Below, piece by piece: positions 1-6,466 of a stretch of 7,358 bases of DNA. Within the stretch, counting starts at the first letter, position 1. Each line of letters starts with the position of its first letter. The position numbers and the translations under genes are program-made. Source of the DNA: CAVOBC01 sp963693635 (GTDB lineage Bacteria > Pseudomonadota > Gammaproteobacteria > Pseudomonadales > Azotimanducaceae). Below the pieces are notes generated by a model. It was not told the origin of the DNA and did no database searches. It saw only the letters and a list, made by a program, of their open reading frames with translations. Where the stretch lies: assembly GCA_963693635.1 (NCBI GenBank), contig CAVOBC010000244.1:1-7358 (forward strand), in the 5' to 3' direction.

Positions 1-105
1 TCATCGGCCGCAGGCGCTTCATCGGCCGCAGGCGCTTCATCGGCCGCAGGCGCTTCATCGGCCGCAGGCGCTTCATCGGCCGCAGGCGCTTCATCGGCCG
101 GCGCT
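1..105 (-). repeat. 18-bp in-frame tandem repeat in the S2 tail
   Basis: Five 18-bp units (1-18, 19-36, 37-54, 55-72, 73-90; plus-strand unit tcatcggccgcaggcgct) are identical base for base. A sixth, 91-105, lacks one 3-base codon. Read on the minus strand each unit encodes Glu-Ala-Pro-Ala-Ala-Asp, so the array adds an acidic, proline-containing and probably disordered tail to S2. The array starts at the window edge, so its true copy number is unknown. Identity at synonymous positions points to recent expansion by slippage or unequal recombination. Confidence 0.97.
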
Positions 106-839
106 TCCTCAGCATCAGCCAGCTCAACGAATTCGCTCGGCGTGGCAAGGCCTTCCGCCTCCGCCCGGCCTTCAAGCACCGCGTCGGCTACCGATTGCAC
201 AAAGAGCCGAATCGAGCGAATCGCGTCGTCATTGCCAGGTATGACGTAATCAACGCCGGCGGGGTCGCTGTTTGTATCGACAATGCCGACCACAGGAATG
301 CCGAGCTTGCGCGCTTCGGTGATGGCGATTTTTTCATGATCGACATCGATCACAAAAATGATGTCCGGCAGACCGCCCATGTCCTTGATGCCGCCAAGGC
401 TCCGCTCAAGCTTCTCAAGGTTGCGGGTGCGAGACAGGCGTTCTTTCTTGGTCAGCTTGTCGAACGTGCCATCGCCTGCCTGGGTCTCCAGTTCGCGCAA
501 TCGGCGAATAGATTGGCGGATGGTCTTGTAGTTCGTCAGCATGCCGCCGAGCCAGCGCTTGTCGACATAGGGCATGCCGCAACGCTCAGCATGTTCCTTG
601 ACAACCTTGCCGGCACTGCGCTTGGTGCCAACGAACATCACCTTGTTGCGCCGCGACGTCATGCCACGGATGTGGCTGATCGCATTGTTCAATGCAGGCA
701 GCGTCTGCTCAAGGTTGATGATATGGATATCGTTGCGGGCACCGAAAATGTATTTGCTCATTTTCGGATTCCAGTAACGGGTCTGATGCCCGAAATGGAC
801 GCCTGCTTCAAGCAGGTCGCGCATAGTTACACTGGCCAT
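1..839 (-). CDS. rpsB: 30S ribosomal protein S2, 3' end cut by window edge
   Basis: This encodes ribosomal protein S2 of the small subunit, which binds late in 30S assembly near the S1 site. The minus-strand frame from ATG 839-837 gives 279 residues without a stop before the window edge. It opens MASVTMRDLLEAGVHFGHQT, a hallmark S2 start, then has RYWNPKM (21-27), IFGARNDIHIINL (31-43), VMFVGTKRSA (67-76), KRWLGGMLTN (94-103), GLPDIIFVIDV (156-166) and IPVVGIVDTNSDP (181-193), all typical of the family. The globular part ends near residue 240, close to the whole length of E. coli S2 (241 aa). Beyond that is an acidic Ala/Pro/Glu/Asp tail of hexapeptide repeats that runs off the window. The start is supported by a GGAGAG ribosome binding site 8 nt upstream (848-853). 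The gene is divergent from map. The usual partner tsf would lie off the left edge and is not seen. Confidence 0.98.
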   Translation of the reverse strand, partial: MASVTMRDLLEAGVHFGHQTRYWNPKMSKYIFGARNDIHIINLEQTLPALNNAISHIRGMTSRRNKVMFVGTKRSAGKVVKEHAERCGMPYVDKRWLGGMLTNYKTIRQSIRRLRELETQAGDGTFDKLTKKERLSRTRNLEKLERSLGGIKDMGGLPDIIFVIDVDHEKIAITEARKLGIPVVGIVDTNSDPAGVDYVIPGNDDAIRSIRLFVQSVADAVLEGRAEAEGLATPSEFVELADAEEAPADEAPAADEAPAADEAPAADEAPAADEAPAAD

Positions 840-847
840 AGGTATGA

Positions 848-853
848 CTCTCC
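848..853 (-). promoter_or_regulatory. rpsB ribosome binding site
   Basis: The minus strand reads GGAGAG here, followed by 8 nt and the rpsB ATG (839-837). It is the clearest Shine-Dalgarno sequence in the window and fixes the S2 start. It lies 5 nt downstream of the 3' strand of the candidate leader pseudoknot. Confidence 0.85.
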
Positions 854-858
854 AATCA

Positions 859-910
859 GGGTTGTGCTTACACCTGCCCGCCATCCCAACCCGAAGGCAC
901 CCCGGATGAC
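859..910 (-). promoter_or_regulatory. candidate H-type pseudoknot in the rpsB leader
   Basis: In the minus-strand transcript, stem 1 pairs GUCAUCC (910-904) with GGAUGGC (886-880): 7 pairs, one a U-G wobble. Stem 2 pairs GGGUUG (892-887) with CAACCC (864-859): 6 perfect pairs. The 5' strand of stem 2 lies in the stem 1 loop and directly abuts the 3' strand of stem 1, so the two stems can stack as in a classic H-type pseudoknot. The connecting loops are 11 nt (903-893) and 15 nt (879-865). The fold ends 5 nt before the ribosome binding site. S2 is known in enterobacteria to repress rpsB-tsf translation through the rpsB leader. That this fold is the S2 target here is inference. Confidence 0.6.
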
Positions 911-972
911 ATTTGTCGGCAAAATGCGTGAATTCCCGACACCAGTTTCATGAGGGTGTCGAGTGGGCGCGG

Positions 973-1002
973 TTTATAGCACACCCGCCCCTCTAATGAC
1001 AT
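973..1002 (-). promoter_or_regulatory. candidate sigma-70 promoter of rpsB
   Basis: The minus strand has an extended -10, TGC followed by TATAAA (hexamer 978-973). A -35 candidate ATGTCA (1002-997) matches TTGACA at 4 of 6 positions with an 18-bp spacer. Transcription would start near 966 and give a leader of about 127 nt before the rpsB ATG, enough for the leader fold at 859-910. Confidence 0.6.
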
Positions 1003-1203
1003 ATCCGATGCCGAACAGGGGCCCGCTTGCCGTCCCGCCAGACCTCCTCACCGCGGACCGCACAACAGACCGCACAGCGGGGCCGGACCACTGTCTCGCC
1101 GCCCTGCTCGCGAGCGTTTACCCGTCGCCACCGCCCGGCTGCCACCGCGCCACAGCCCCGCGGCTCAGCAACGGCTTCAACTCCCAGCCACGTCACTAAT
1201 CCG
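1003..1203. other. GC-rich core of the rpsB/map divergent region, no gene seen
   Basis: This 201-bp stretch lies between the two outward-facing promoters. Open frames cross it on both strands, but they have no family resemblance and no ribosome binding site, and they look like by-products of the high GC content. The only local structure noted is a short direct repeat, GACCGCACA at 1056-1064 and 1068-1076, flanked by CCGC (1051-1054) and GCGG (1077-1080). I recognise no tRNA, terminator with a U-tract, or operator. Confidence 0.5.
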
Positions 1204-1223
1204 ACCGTCCAGGCGCTCGTTTC

Positions 1224-1232
1224 TGCTATAGT
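1224..1232 (+). promoter_or_regulatory. candidate extended -10 promoter of map
   Basis: TGC followed by TATAGT (hexamer 1227-1232) matches the extended -10 pattern with 5 of 6 hexamer bases. No good -35 hexamer sits 16-18 bp upstream (1204-1209 reads accgtc), which extended -10 promoters can tolerate. The start would be near 1239, giving a map leader of about 90 nt. This promoter could also drive glnD. Confidence 0.6.
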
Positions 1233-1275
1233 TTGTGGCCCCTGACGCGAAACGCGAACCGACTTCCGAGGCCCT

Positions 1276-1332
1276 ATGAGACCGAATTCAGACGAGCGCA
1301 GAACTCAGATGACCGCCGGAATCAGACCATGA
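1276..1332 (+). CDS. possible 18-codon leader peptide overlapping the map start
   Basis: An ATG at 1276 is preceded by GAGG (1268-1271), with 4 nt between. It opens an 18-residue frame, MRPNSDERRTQMTAGIRP, that stops at TGA 1330-1332. The stop shares ATGA with the map ATG (1329-1331), the arrangement typical of translational coupling. The peptide is hydrophilic and arginine-rich and resembles nothing I know. map itself has only a weak GGA as ribosome binding site, so reinitiation from this frame is plausible. Short frames do occur by chance, so whether it is translated is open. Confidence 0.35.
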   Translation: MRPNSDERRTQMTAGIRP

Positions 1333-2111
1333 CGGCAGAAATCAAATCGCCCGAAGATATCGAGAAAATGCGTGCCGCCGGGCGGCTTGCCGCTGAGCAG
1401 CTGGAGATGATCAGGGAACACGTCAAGCCGGGGGTCACCACCGGGGAACTCGATCGTATCTGCCACGAATTCACGGTGAATCATCAAGACGCAATCCCGG
1501 CACCGCTCAACTACAAGGGCTTCCCGAGGTCGATCTGCACGTCCGTCAATCATGTGGTTTGCCACGGCATTCCAAGCGACGACAAGAAGCTCAAAAACGG
1601 CGACATCGTCAACATCGACGTCACCCCGATCAAGGACGACTTTCACGGCGACAGCTCCTGCACCTTTCTGGTTGGCAAGACGTCGGTCCTCGCGCAGCGG
1701 TTGGTCAAGGTGTGCCAGGAATGTCTCTACTTCGGCATCGAGCAGGTGAAGCCGGGCGCAACCCTCGGTGACATCGGCCACGCCATCCAGACCCACGCCG
1801 AGAAGCACCGTTTCAGCATCGTTCGCGAGTACTGCGGCCACGGTATCGGCCGCGTCTTCCACGATGAGCCACAGATCGTCCACTACGGCCGGAAGGGCAC
1901 CGGCGCGGTCCTGAAGGCAGGCATGACCTTCACCATCGAACCGATGATCAACGCCGGCAAGGCCGACGTGCGACTGCTGCCCGACAACTGGACTGTTGTG
2001 ACCAAGGATCACAAGCTGACGGCGCAGTGGGAGCACACCATTTTGGTCACCGATGACGGCTTCGAGATCCTGACACTGCGCAGCGACGAGACCATCAGTC
2101 GCTGCGGTTGA
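1329..2111 (+). CDS. map: type I methionine aminopeptidase
   Basis: This cytosolic metalloprotease removes the initiator methionine from nascent proteins when the second residue is small. The product is 260 aa (E. coli 264). All five metal ligands are present at positions matching E. coli numbering: D97 (NIDVTP), D108 (FHGDSS), H171 (CGHGIG), E204 (TIEPM) and E235 (QWEHT). The substrate-contacting histidines H79 (VCHGIP) and H178 (VFHDEP) are also present. There is no N-terminal SRC-homology or zinc-binding extension, so it is the simple bacterial class. I chose ATG 1329 because MTAEIKSPEDIEKMR aligns with the family's N-terminus. The frame extends 32 codons upstream to 1233, but that would start inside the likely promoter. 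A weak GGA lies 8 nt before the start. It is divergent from rpsB and 67 bp before glnD, an order common in gammaproteobacteria. Confidence 0.98.
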   Translation: MTAEIKSPEDIEKMRAAGRLAAEQLEMIREHVKPGVTTGELDRICHEFTVNHQDAIPAPLNYKGFPRSICTSVNHVVCHGIPSDDKKLKNGDIVNIDVTPIKDDFHGDSSCTFLVGKTSVLAQRLVKVCQECLYFGIEQVKPGATLGDIGHAIQTHAEKHRFSIVREYCGHGIGRVFHDEPQIVHYGRKGTGAVLKAGMTFTIEPMINAGKADVRLLPDNWTVVTKDHKLTAQWEHTILVTDDGFEILTLRSDETISRCG

Positions 2112-2116
2112 ACGCA

Positions 2117-2170
2117 GTTGTAAGCCAGCCCCGCCCCACCCCGCAGCTCACAACCGAGCGTGCCAGCACG
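2117..2170 (+). other. map-glnD spacer with two small inverted repeats
   Basis: GTTGT (2117-2121) and ACAAC (2150-2154), extended by AGC (2123-2125) and GCT (2146-2148) across one mismatch, can form an imperfect stem with a C-rich loop. A second small hairpin, CGTG (2159-2162) with CACG (2167-2170), sits 8 nt before the glnD ATG. Neither is followed by a U-tract, so they do not look like intrinsic terminators, and read-through from map into glnD is likely. Confidence 0.35.
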
Positions 2171-2178
2171 ATTAAGCG

Positions 2179-4890
2179 ATGCCAACTCAACCAGATCCAT
2201 CAGACGACACCGTCCGGGAGTCTCTAGCTATTCGGATGCTCAGCGAGCAACTGACTGACGGTGCAGACGCGGTACCCGCCTTCAAAGCGGCGATCACGCA
2301 AACCCGCGCAGAGTTGGACAAGCGGTTCTACGCGGGCGAAGACATCGAGCCACTGATTGCCGATCGCGCCACCCTCACTGATCATATTCTGGCCATAGCC
2401 TGGCAACGGTTTGAGTGGAAAGAAAACCTCACGAGCTGGCACAAGACACGGATCGCACTCGTTGCCGTCGGCGGATACGGGCGTGGTGAGCTACACCCCC
2501 ACTCTGATATTGATCTGCTGATCCTGCTCGAACGAAACAACTATCACCTCCATGAAGACAGCATTCAGCGGTTCCTCACGCTGCTCTGGGACTTCGGGCT
2601 TGAAGTCGGCCACAGTGTGCGTTCCATATCAGAATGCCGTGTGCAGGCGGAAAAAGATGTCTCGGTAGTCACCTCGCTGATGGAAACCCGCACCATTGCC
2701 GGCGACGACGAGTTGCGTGCGCGGATGATGGCGACAACCGGGCCCAACAAAATCTGGCCCGCACGCAAATTCTTCCTCGCGAAACAGATCGAACAAAACG
2801 AACGTCACGAGAAATTTGAACATACTGAATCGAGTCTCGAGCCCAACGTAAAGACGTCACCCGGGGGCCTCAGGGACTTCCAGACCGTGCTGTGGATCGC
2901 ACGACGAAGTTTTGGCACCGACAACTTCGCCTATCTGGTGGATAACGACTTTCTGACCCAGCCCGAAATCGAGCAACTCGTCTCGTGCCGACGCTTTCTT
3001 TGGAAAGTACGCTACGCGCTGCACCTCGTTGCCAGGCGCGAAGACGACCGACTGCTATTTGAATATCAACGTGAGCTCGCAAAACTGTTCAGCTACGGCG
3101 ACGACGCGCAACTCGCGGTCGAGCACTTCATGCAGGACTACTACCGCGCGGCCATCGATATGTCTGCGACTAACGAGTTGCTCTTGCAGCATTTTGAGGA
3201 AACCATCGTCCGCGCCGGGGAACGGGTTCGAATCCGCCCGATCAACGATCGCTTCCAGATCCACAACGATTTCCTGGAGGTTGCCAGTGAAGCAGTCTTC
3301 GTCAACTACCCTCCCGCGCTACTGGAGATGTTCGTACTGGTCGGCACCCAGGACGACGTCAAAGGTGTACGCGCGTCCACCATCCGCCTAGCAAAGAAAC
3401 ACGCTTCTCTCATCGACGAGAGCTTTCGCCACGACCCGCGGGCGACCGAACTCTTTATGACGCTCCTGCGGGACGCCAAGCTGCTTTACACGCAACTGCG
3501 CAGCATGGCGCGGTACGGCATTCTGAGCGCGTATCTGCCTGAGTTCGGCCGCATCATCGGGCAGATGCAATTTGACCTCTTCCACATCTACACCGTTGAC
3601 GCGCACACCCTGCAGGTCGTGCGCAACATGCGGCGGTTTCGTCACCGCAATCAGGAGCAACAGTTCCCGATTGCCGCGCACATTCATCCGCGCTTGCGCA
3701 AGACCGAATTGCTCTACATCGCTGGCTTGTACCACGACATCGCCAAGGGCATGGGTGGGGACCACTCCAAGCTCGGCGTCGAAATCGCCCGTGAGTTCTG
3801 CAACCGACATCGTCTCGGTACGTGGGAAACCAACCTCGTGTGCTGGCTGGTTGAACACCATCTGATCATGTCGACCACGTCCCAGCGCAAGGACATCTCA
3901 GACCCGGAAGTGATCCACGACTTCGCCCTCTTTGTCGGCGACGAAATCCGTCTTAACTATCTCTATGCGCTGACCGTCGCTGATATCAACGCAACAAACC
4001 CCACACTGTGGAACAGCTGGCGCGCGTCGCTCATGCGCAAGCTTTACAACGAGACCCGCAAGGCGCTCAGACACGGACTCGAGAAACCGGTCGACCACTC
4101 CGAGTATGTCACCGAAAACCGCGAGACCGCACGCGTGCGTCTGCTTGAAAAGGGACTGTCGGACGGTCAGATAACCGAAATATGGGAAGCGGCAGAAGAC
4201 GACTACTTCCAGCGCGAGTCAGTCGCCGACATTACCTGGCAGACCGAGTCCATCTATCATCACGATACCGACGGGCCACTCGTGCTCGTGCACGACTACC
4301 AGTCGCGACGTAGTGATGAGGGCGCTACCCAGATATTCATCCATACACGTAACTCGCGAATGCTGTTTGCGGCGACAACCCGCGCCATGGAGACACTCGG
4401 CCTGAACATCGTCGATGCGCGGATCACAAGCTCGGTCAGCCAACTCGTCTTCGATACCTACATCGTGCTTGAGAGCGGCCAACCCGTCGGTCACGACCCG
4501 GAGCGGATCGAACAAATCAGGAGCACCCTGATTGATGTGCTCCAGCGGCGTACCTCCAGCCGATTGACTGAGCGCCGCACCCCACGAACGTTGCGGGAGT
4601 TCACCTTCAAGACCGATGTCACGATCAGTAATGATCCCGCCACATCTTTCACGACGGTCGAAATTGTGACACCTGATCGAACGGGCCTGCTCGCGATCAT
4701 CGCAAATACCTTCGCCGAACTGGGCGTGCGCGTGCACAGCGCCAAGATCACAACGCTGGGTGAGCGCGTTGAGGACCTCTTCTACATCGTGGACGGCGCG
4801 GGCACACAAATCGTCTTCGCCGACTTTCAGCGCGAAATCGCCGACAGACTCGCGACCGCACTCGACGACCACGTGAGCGAGACCAGCTGA
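2179..4890 (+). CDS. glnD: bifunctional PII uridylyltransferase / uridylyl-removing enzyme
   Basis: GlnD is the glutamine sensor of nitrogen control. When glutamine is low it uridylylates PII proteins (GlnB/GlnK), and when glutamine is high it removes the UMP. The product is 903 aa (E. coli 890). The nucleotidyltransferase motif GGYGRGELHPHSDID is at 98-112, with metal-binding D110 and D112. SSPGGLRD-like TSPGGLRDF follows in the middle region. The HD domain has FDLFHIYTVDAHT (H469, D474, H476), the HD pair H519-D520 in LYHDIAKGMGGDHS, and HH at 560-561. Two C-terminal ACT domains, which bind glutamine in the family, begin near residues 717 and 825, the second carrying ITTLGERVEDLF. No key residue is missing and the frame is intact. 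ATG 2179 is the first start after an in-frame TAA (2173-2175), but it has no clear ribosome binding site. It may be co-transcribed with map. Confidence 0.98.
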   Translation: MPTQPDPSDDTVRESLAIRMLSEQLTDGADAVPAFKAAITQTRAELDKRFYAGEDIEPLIADRATLTDHILAIAWQRFEWKENLTSWHKTRIALVAVGGYGRGELHPHSDIDLLILLERNNYHLHEDSIQRFLTLLWDFGLEVGHSVRSISECRVQAEKDVSVVTSLMETRTIAGDDELRARMMATTGPNKIWPARKFFLAKQIEQNERHEKFEHTESSLEPNVKTSPGGLRDFQTVLWIARRSFGTDNFAYLVDNDFLTQPEIEQLVSCRRFLWKVRYALHLVARREDDRLLFEYQRELAKLFSYGDDAQLAVEHFMQDYYRAAIDMSATNELLLQHFEETIVRAGERVRIRPINDRFQIHNDFLEVASEAVFVNYPPALLEMFVLVGTQDDVKGVRASTIRLAKKHASLIDESFRHDPRATELFMTLLRDAKLLYTQLRSMARYGILSAYLPEFGRIIGQMQFDLFHIYTVDAHTLQVVRNMRRFRHRNQEQQFPIAAHIHPRLRKTELLYIAGLYHDIAKGMGGDHSKLGVEIAREFCNRHRLGTWETNLVCWLVEHHLIMSTTSQRKDISDPEVIHDFALFVGDEIRLNYLYALTVADINATNPTLWNSWRASLMRKLYNETRKALRHGLEKPVDHSEYVTENRETARVRLLEKGLSDGQITEIWEAAEDDYFQRESVADITWQTESIYHHDTDGPLVLVHDYQSRRSDEGATQIFIHTRNSRMLFAATTRAMETLGLNIVDARITSSVSQLVFDTYIVLESGQPVGHDPERIEQIRSTLIDVLQRRTSSRLTERRTPRTLREFTFKTDVTISNDPATSFTTVEIVTPDRTGLLAIIANTFAELGVRVHSAKITTLGERVEDLFYIVDGAGTQIVFADFQREIADRLATALDDHVSETS

Positions 4891-4904
4891 AGAGGCAACG
4901 CATC

Positions 4905-4960
4905 GTCACCAGGCACTTCTGTTACCAGGCACTTCCGTCACCAGGCACTTCCGTCACCAG
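4905..4960 (+). repeat. 16-bp tandem repeat, 3.5 copies, after glnD
   Basis: Three full units, 4905-4920, 4921-4936 and 4937-4952, follow the pattern GTCACCAGGCACTTCC. The first differs at the last base and the second at the third base. A half copy, GTCACCAG, follows at 4953-4960. The array begins 14 bp after the glnD stop and is non-coding. GGCACT in the third unit (4944-4949) is the perfect complement of AGTGCC at 4964-4969, so the array ends in a possible 6-bp stem with a 14-nt loop. No U-tract follows, so it is not a convincing intrinsic terminator. Confidence 0.85.
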
Positions 4961-5026
4961 ATTAGTGCCCCGACATCCGCTACCCACCGAACGCCACGCC
5001 CATCAAAAGGCCAGGATCCGGACCCT

Positions 5027-5055
5027 TTGACACGCAACCGGCGGATAAGAACGAT
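5027..5055 (+). promoter_or_regulatory. weak candidate promoter before dapC
   Basis: A perfect TTGACA lies at 5027-5032. The hexamer 17 bp downstream is AACGAT (5050-5055), only 3 of 6 matches to TATAAT. A promoter here would start dapC separately from glnD, but the poor -10 makes it doubtful. Confidence 0.2.
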
Positions 5056-5061
5056 CCGCCG
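5039..5061 (+). other. perfect 8-bp inverted repeat upstream of dapC
   Basis: CGGCGGAT (5039-5046) and ATCCGCCG (5054-5061) form a perfect 8-bp stem with a 7-nt loop. The sequence after it (tgcactac) is not U-rich, so it is not a standard intrinsic terminator. It could be an operator, an RNA stability element or part of a Rho-dependent end to the glnD transcript. It also buries the GTG at 5061, which argues against using that codon as the dapC start. Confidence 0.5.
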
Positions 5062-5129
5062 TGCACTACATTCCCGAGCATTTGCGAGCACTGCCTGGCA
5101 ACGCCGAGCAAAAAACCGAGACACGCCCC

Positions 5130-6320
5130 ATGGTCAACCCCGCGATGAACCAACTCAATCCGTACCCGTTCGCGCGGCTGGCTGCGTTGCTGGACGGTCA
5201 CGATCACACTGGCAGTCTGCCGATGATTCCGCTGTCCCTCGGCGAACCCAGGCATGAGACTCCCGCATTTCTCATAGACGCGCTGGCTGATCGTGACAAT
5301 CTCATTGAGGGCGTCGGCGCATACCCTCTGACGGGCGGGTTGCCAGAACTGCGTGAAGCAATCGCGGGCTTCGCGCGCAGACGTTTCGATCTCGCGGAAC
5401 TGTCGCCGGACAACCAGGTGCTGCCGGTCAATGGCAGTCGCGAGGCACTCTTCGCCTTTGCCCAGAGCGTACTGCACACGGGCAGCCCCTCGATTACGAT
5501 GATGCCGAACCCGTTTTACCAAATTTACGAAGGGGCGGCGCTGCTGGGCGGCAGCGAACCACACTACATACCCTGCATCGCAACAAATCGTTTTAACCCC
5601 GACTTCTCGGCCGTGACATCTGGCCAATGGAGCCGGTGCGATCTCGTCTTCCTCTGTTCACCCGGCAACCCGACCGGGGCGGTGATGAGTGAGCCCGAGT
5701 TGATCGAACTCGTACGACTCGCTGACAAACACGACTTCATCATTGCCTCAGACGAATGCTACTCCGAGATCTGGCAGGAAAAAGCACCCGCCGGATTGCT
5801 CGGCGCGTGCGCGCGCATGAATCGGCACGGGTACGAACGCTGCGTCGTGCTAAATAGCCTCTCAAAGCGATCCAACCTCCCCGGCCTGCGTTCAGGCTTT
5901 GTTGCGGGCGACGCGACACTCATCAGCAATTTCCTGCTGTATCGCACGTACCATGGGTCCGCGATGCCGCATCACGTCCAGCGTGTTAGCGCCATGGCCT
6001 GGAATGACGAGACCCACGTGGAAGCCAATCGGGACTTGTACCGCCGCAAGTTTGAAGCAGTCATTCGGATTCTTGAGGACGTCCTCCCGGTCCGGCAACC
6101 GGACGCCAGCTTTTACCTGTGGCCCGAAACGCCCGGCGACGATCAGGATTTCGCGCGCCAATTGTGGACCGATCAGCACGTCAAGGTGATCCCGGGCAGC
6201 TTCCTGGGGCGGCACGCGGCAGGTGGAAACCCCGGGTCCGGGCGTGTGCGGATGGCGCTTGTTGCGACCCTTGCCGAATGTGTCGAGGCAGCCGAGCGGG
6301 TCCGCACGTTCCTGTCCTGA
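5130..6320 (+). CDS. dapC: succinyldiaminopimelate transaminase
   Basis: DapC is a PLP-dependent class I/II aminotransferase. It moves an amino group from glutamate to N-succinyl-2-amino-6-ketopimelate, giving N-succinyl-LL-diaminopimelate for lysine and peptidoglycan. From ATG 5130 it is 396 aa, near the length of Pseudomonas DapC. Residues read LSLGEPRHETP (35-45), LPVNGSREALFAF (98-110), PNPFYQIYEGAA (126-137), CSPGNPTG (176-183, N180), D208 in ASDECYSE, Schiff-base K246 in SLSKRSNLPGLRSGF and carboxylate-binding R374 in GRVRMALV. These match what I recall of the Pseudomonas enzyme rather than ArgD, which serves this step in E. coli. The start is uncertain: ATG 5130 has only a weak upstream GAG; ATG 5145 (MNQLNPYPF) fits the family N-terminus equally well; GTG 5061 would add 23 unrelated residues and lies in a hairpin. 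dapD, the preceding pathway step, follows. Confidence 0.93.
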   Translation: MVNPAMNQLNPYPFARLAALLDGHDHTGSLPMIPLSLGEPRHETPAFLIDALADRDNLIEGVGAYPLTGGLPELREAIAGFARRRFDLAELSPDNQVLPVNGSREALFAFAQSVLHTGSPSITMMPNPFYQIYEGAALLGGSEPHYIPCIATNRFNPDFSAVTSGQWSRCDLVFLCSPGNPTGAVMSEPELIELVRLADKHDFIIASDECYSEIWQEKAPAGLLGACARMNRHGYERCVVLNSLSKRSNLPGLRSGFVAGDATLISNFLLYRTYHGSAMPHHVQRVSAMAWNDETHVEANRDLYRRKFEAVIRILEDVLPVRQPDASFYLWPETPGDDQDFARQLWTDQHVKVIPGSFLGRHAAGGNPGSGRVRMALVATLAECVEAAERVRTFLS

Positions 6321-6427
6321 TCAGAGGCATCTCCGGCAATCTCGCAAAGTGCAACGACGCCCAGCAACAGCGCTCGACATGGCCCGGCGGCGCAGCGCGA
6401 ACGCTGTAGGATCTTGCCGCATTGCCG

Positions 6428-6433
6428 TATATT
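6428..6433 (+). promoter_or_regulatory. weak candidate -10 element before dapD
   Basis: TATATT matches TATAAT at 5 of 6 bases and lies 33 bp before the dapD ATG, so transcription would begin near 6440. No good -35 hexamer is present at the right distance (6405-6410 reads tgtagg). The 146-bp gap after dapC, without an obvious terminator, allows either a separate promoter or read-through. Confidence 0.3.
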
Positions 6434-6466
6434 CCGCCCTCGCACATACAACGACGGACCCACATC

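Noticed and set aside
1..105. Possible CRISPR or satellite array
   Set aside because: The units are contiguous with no spacers, are a multiple of three long and stay in the rpsB frame, so this is a coding repeat.
195..953. A 252-codon plus-strand open frame opposite rpsB
   Set aside because: It is antisense to an unmistakable S2 gene, resembles no family, and runs through the rpsB leader. High GC content keeps such frames open by chance.
963..1245. Short open frames on both strands in the rpsB/map gap
   Set aside because: They overlap one another, lack ribosome binding sites, are proline- and arginine-rich as expected from random GC-rich DNA, and cover the likely promoters.
1305..2036. A 243-codon minus-strand open frame opposite map
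   Set aside because: The plus strand encodes methionine aminopeptidase with all five metal ligands, and the opposite frame shows no recognisable domain.
4219..4872. A 217-codon minus-strand open frame opposite the glnD ACT domains
   Set aside because: It is antisense to the conserved ACT region of GlnD and has no family signature or ribosome binding site.
5039..5061. Intrinsic terminator for glnD
   Set aside because: The stem is good, but no run of T follows it on the plus strand and the loop and tail are unremarkable.
4980..5627. A 215-codon minus-strand open frame over the glnD-dapC gap and dapC start
   Set aside because: Most of it lies opposite conserved dapC sequence. The non-overlapping part shows no recognisable protein.
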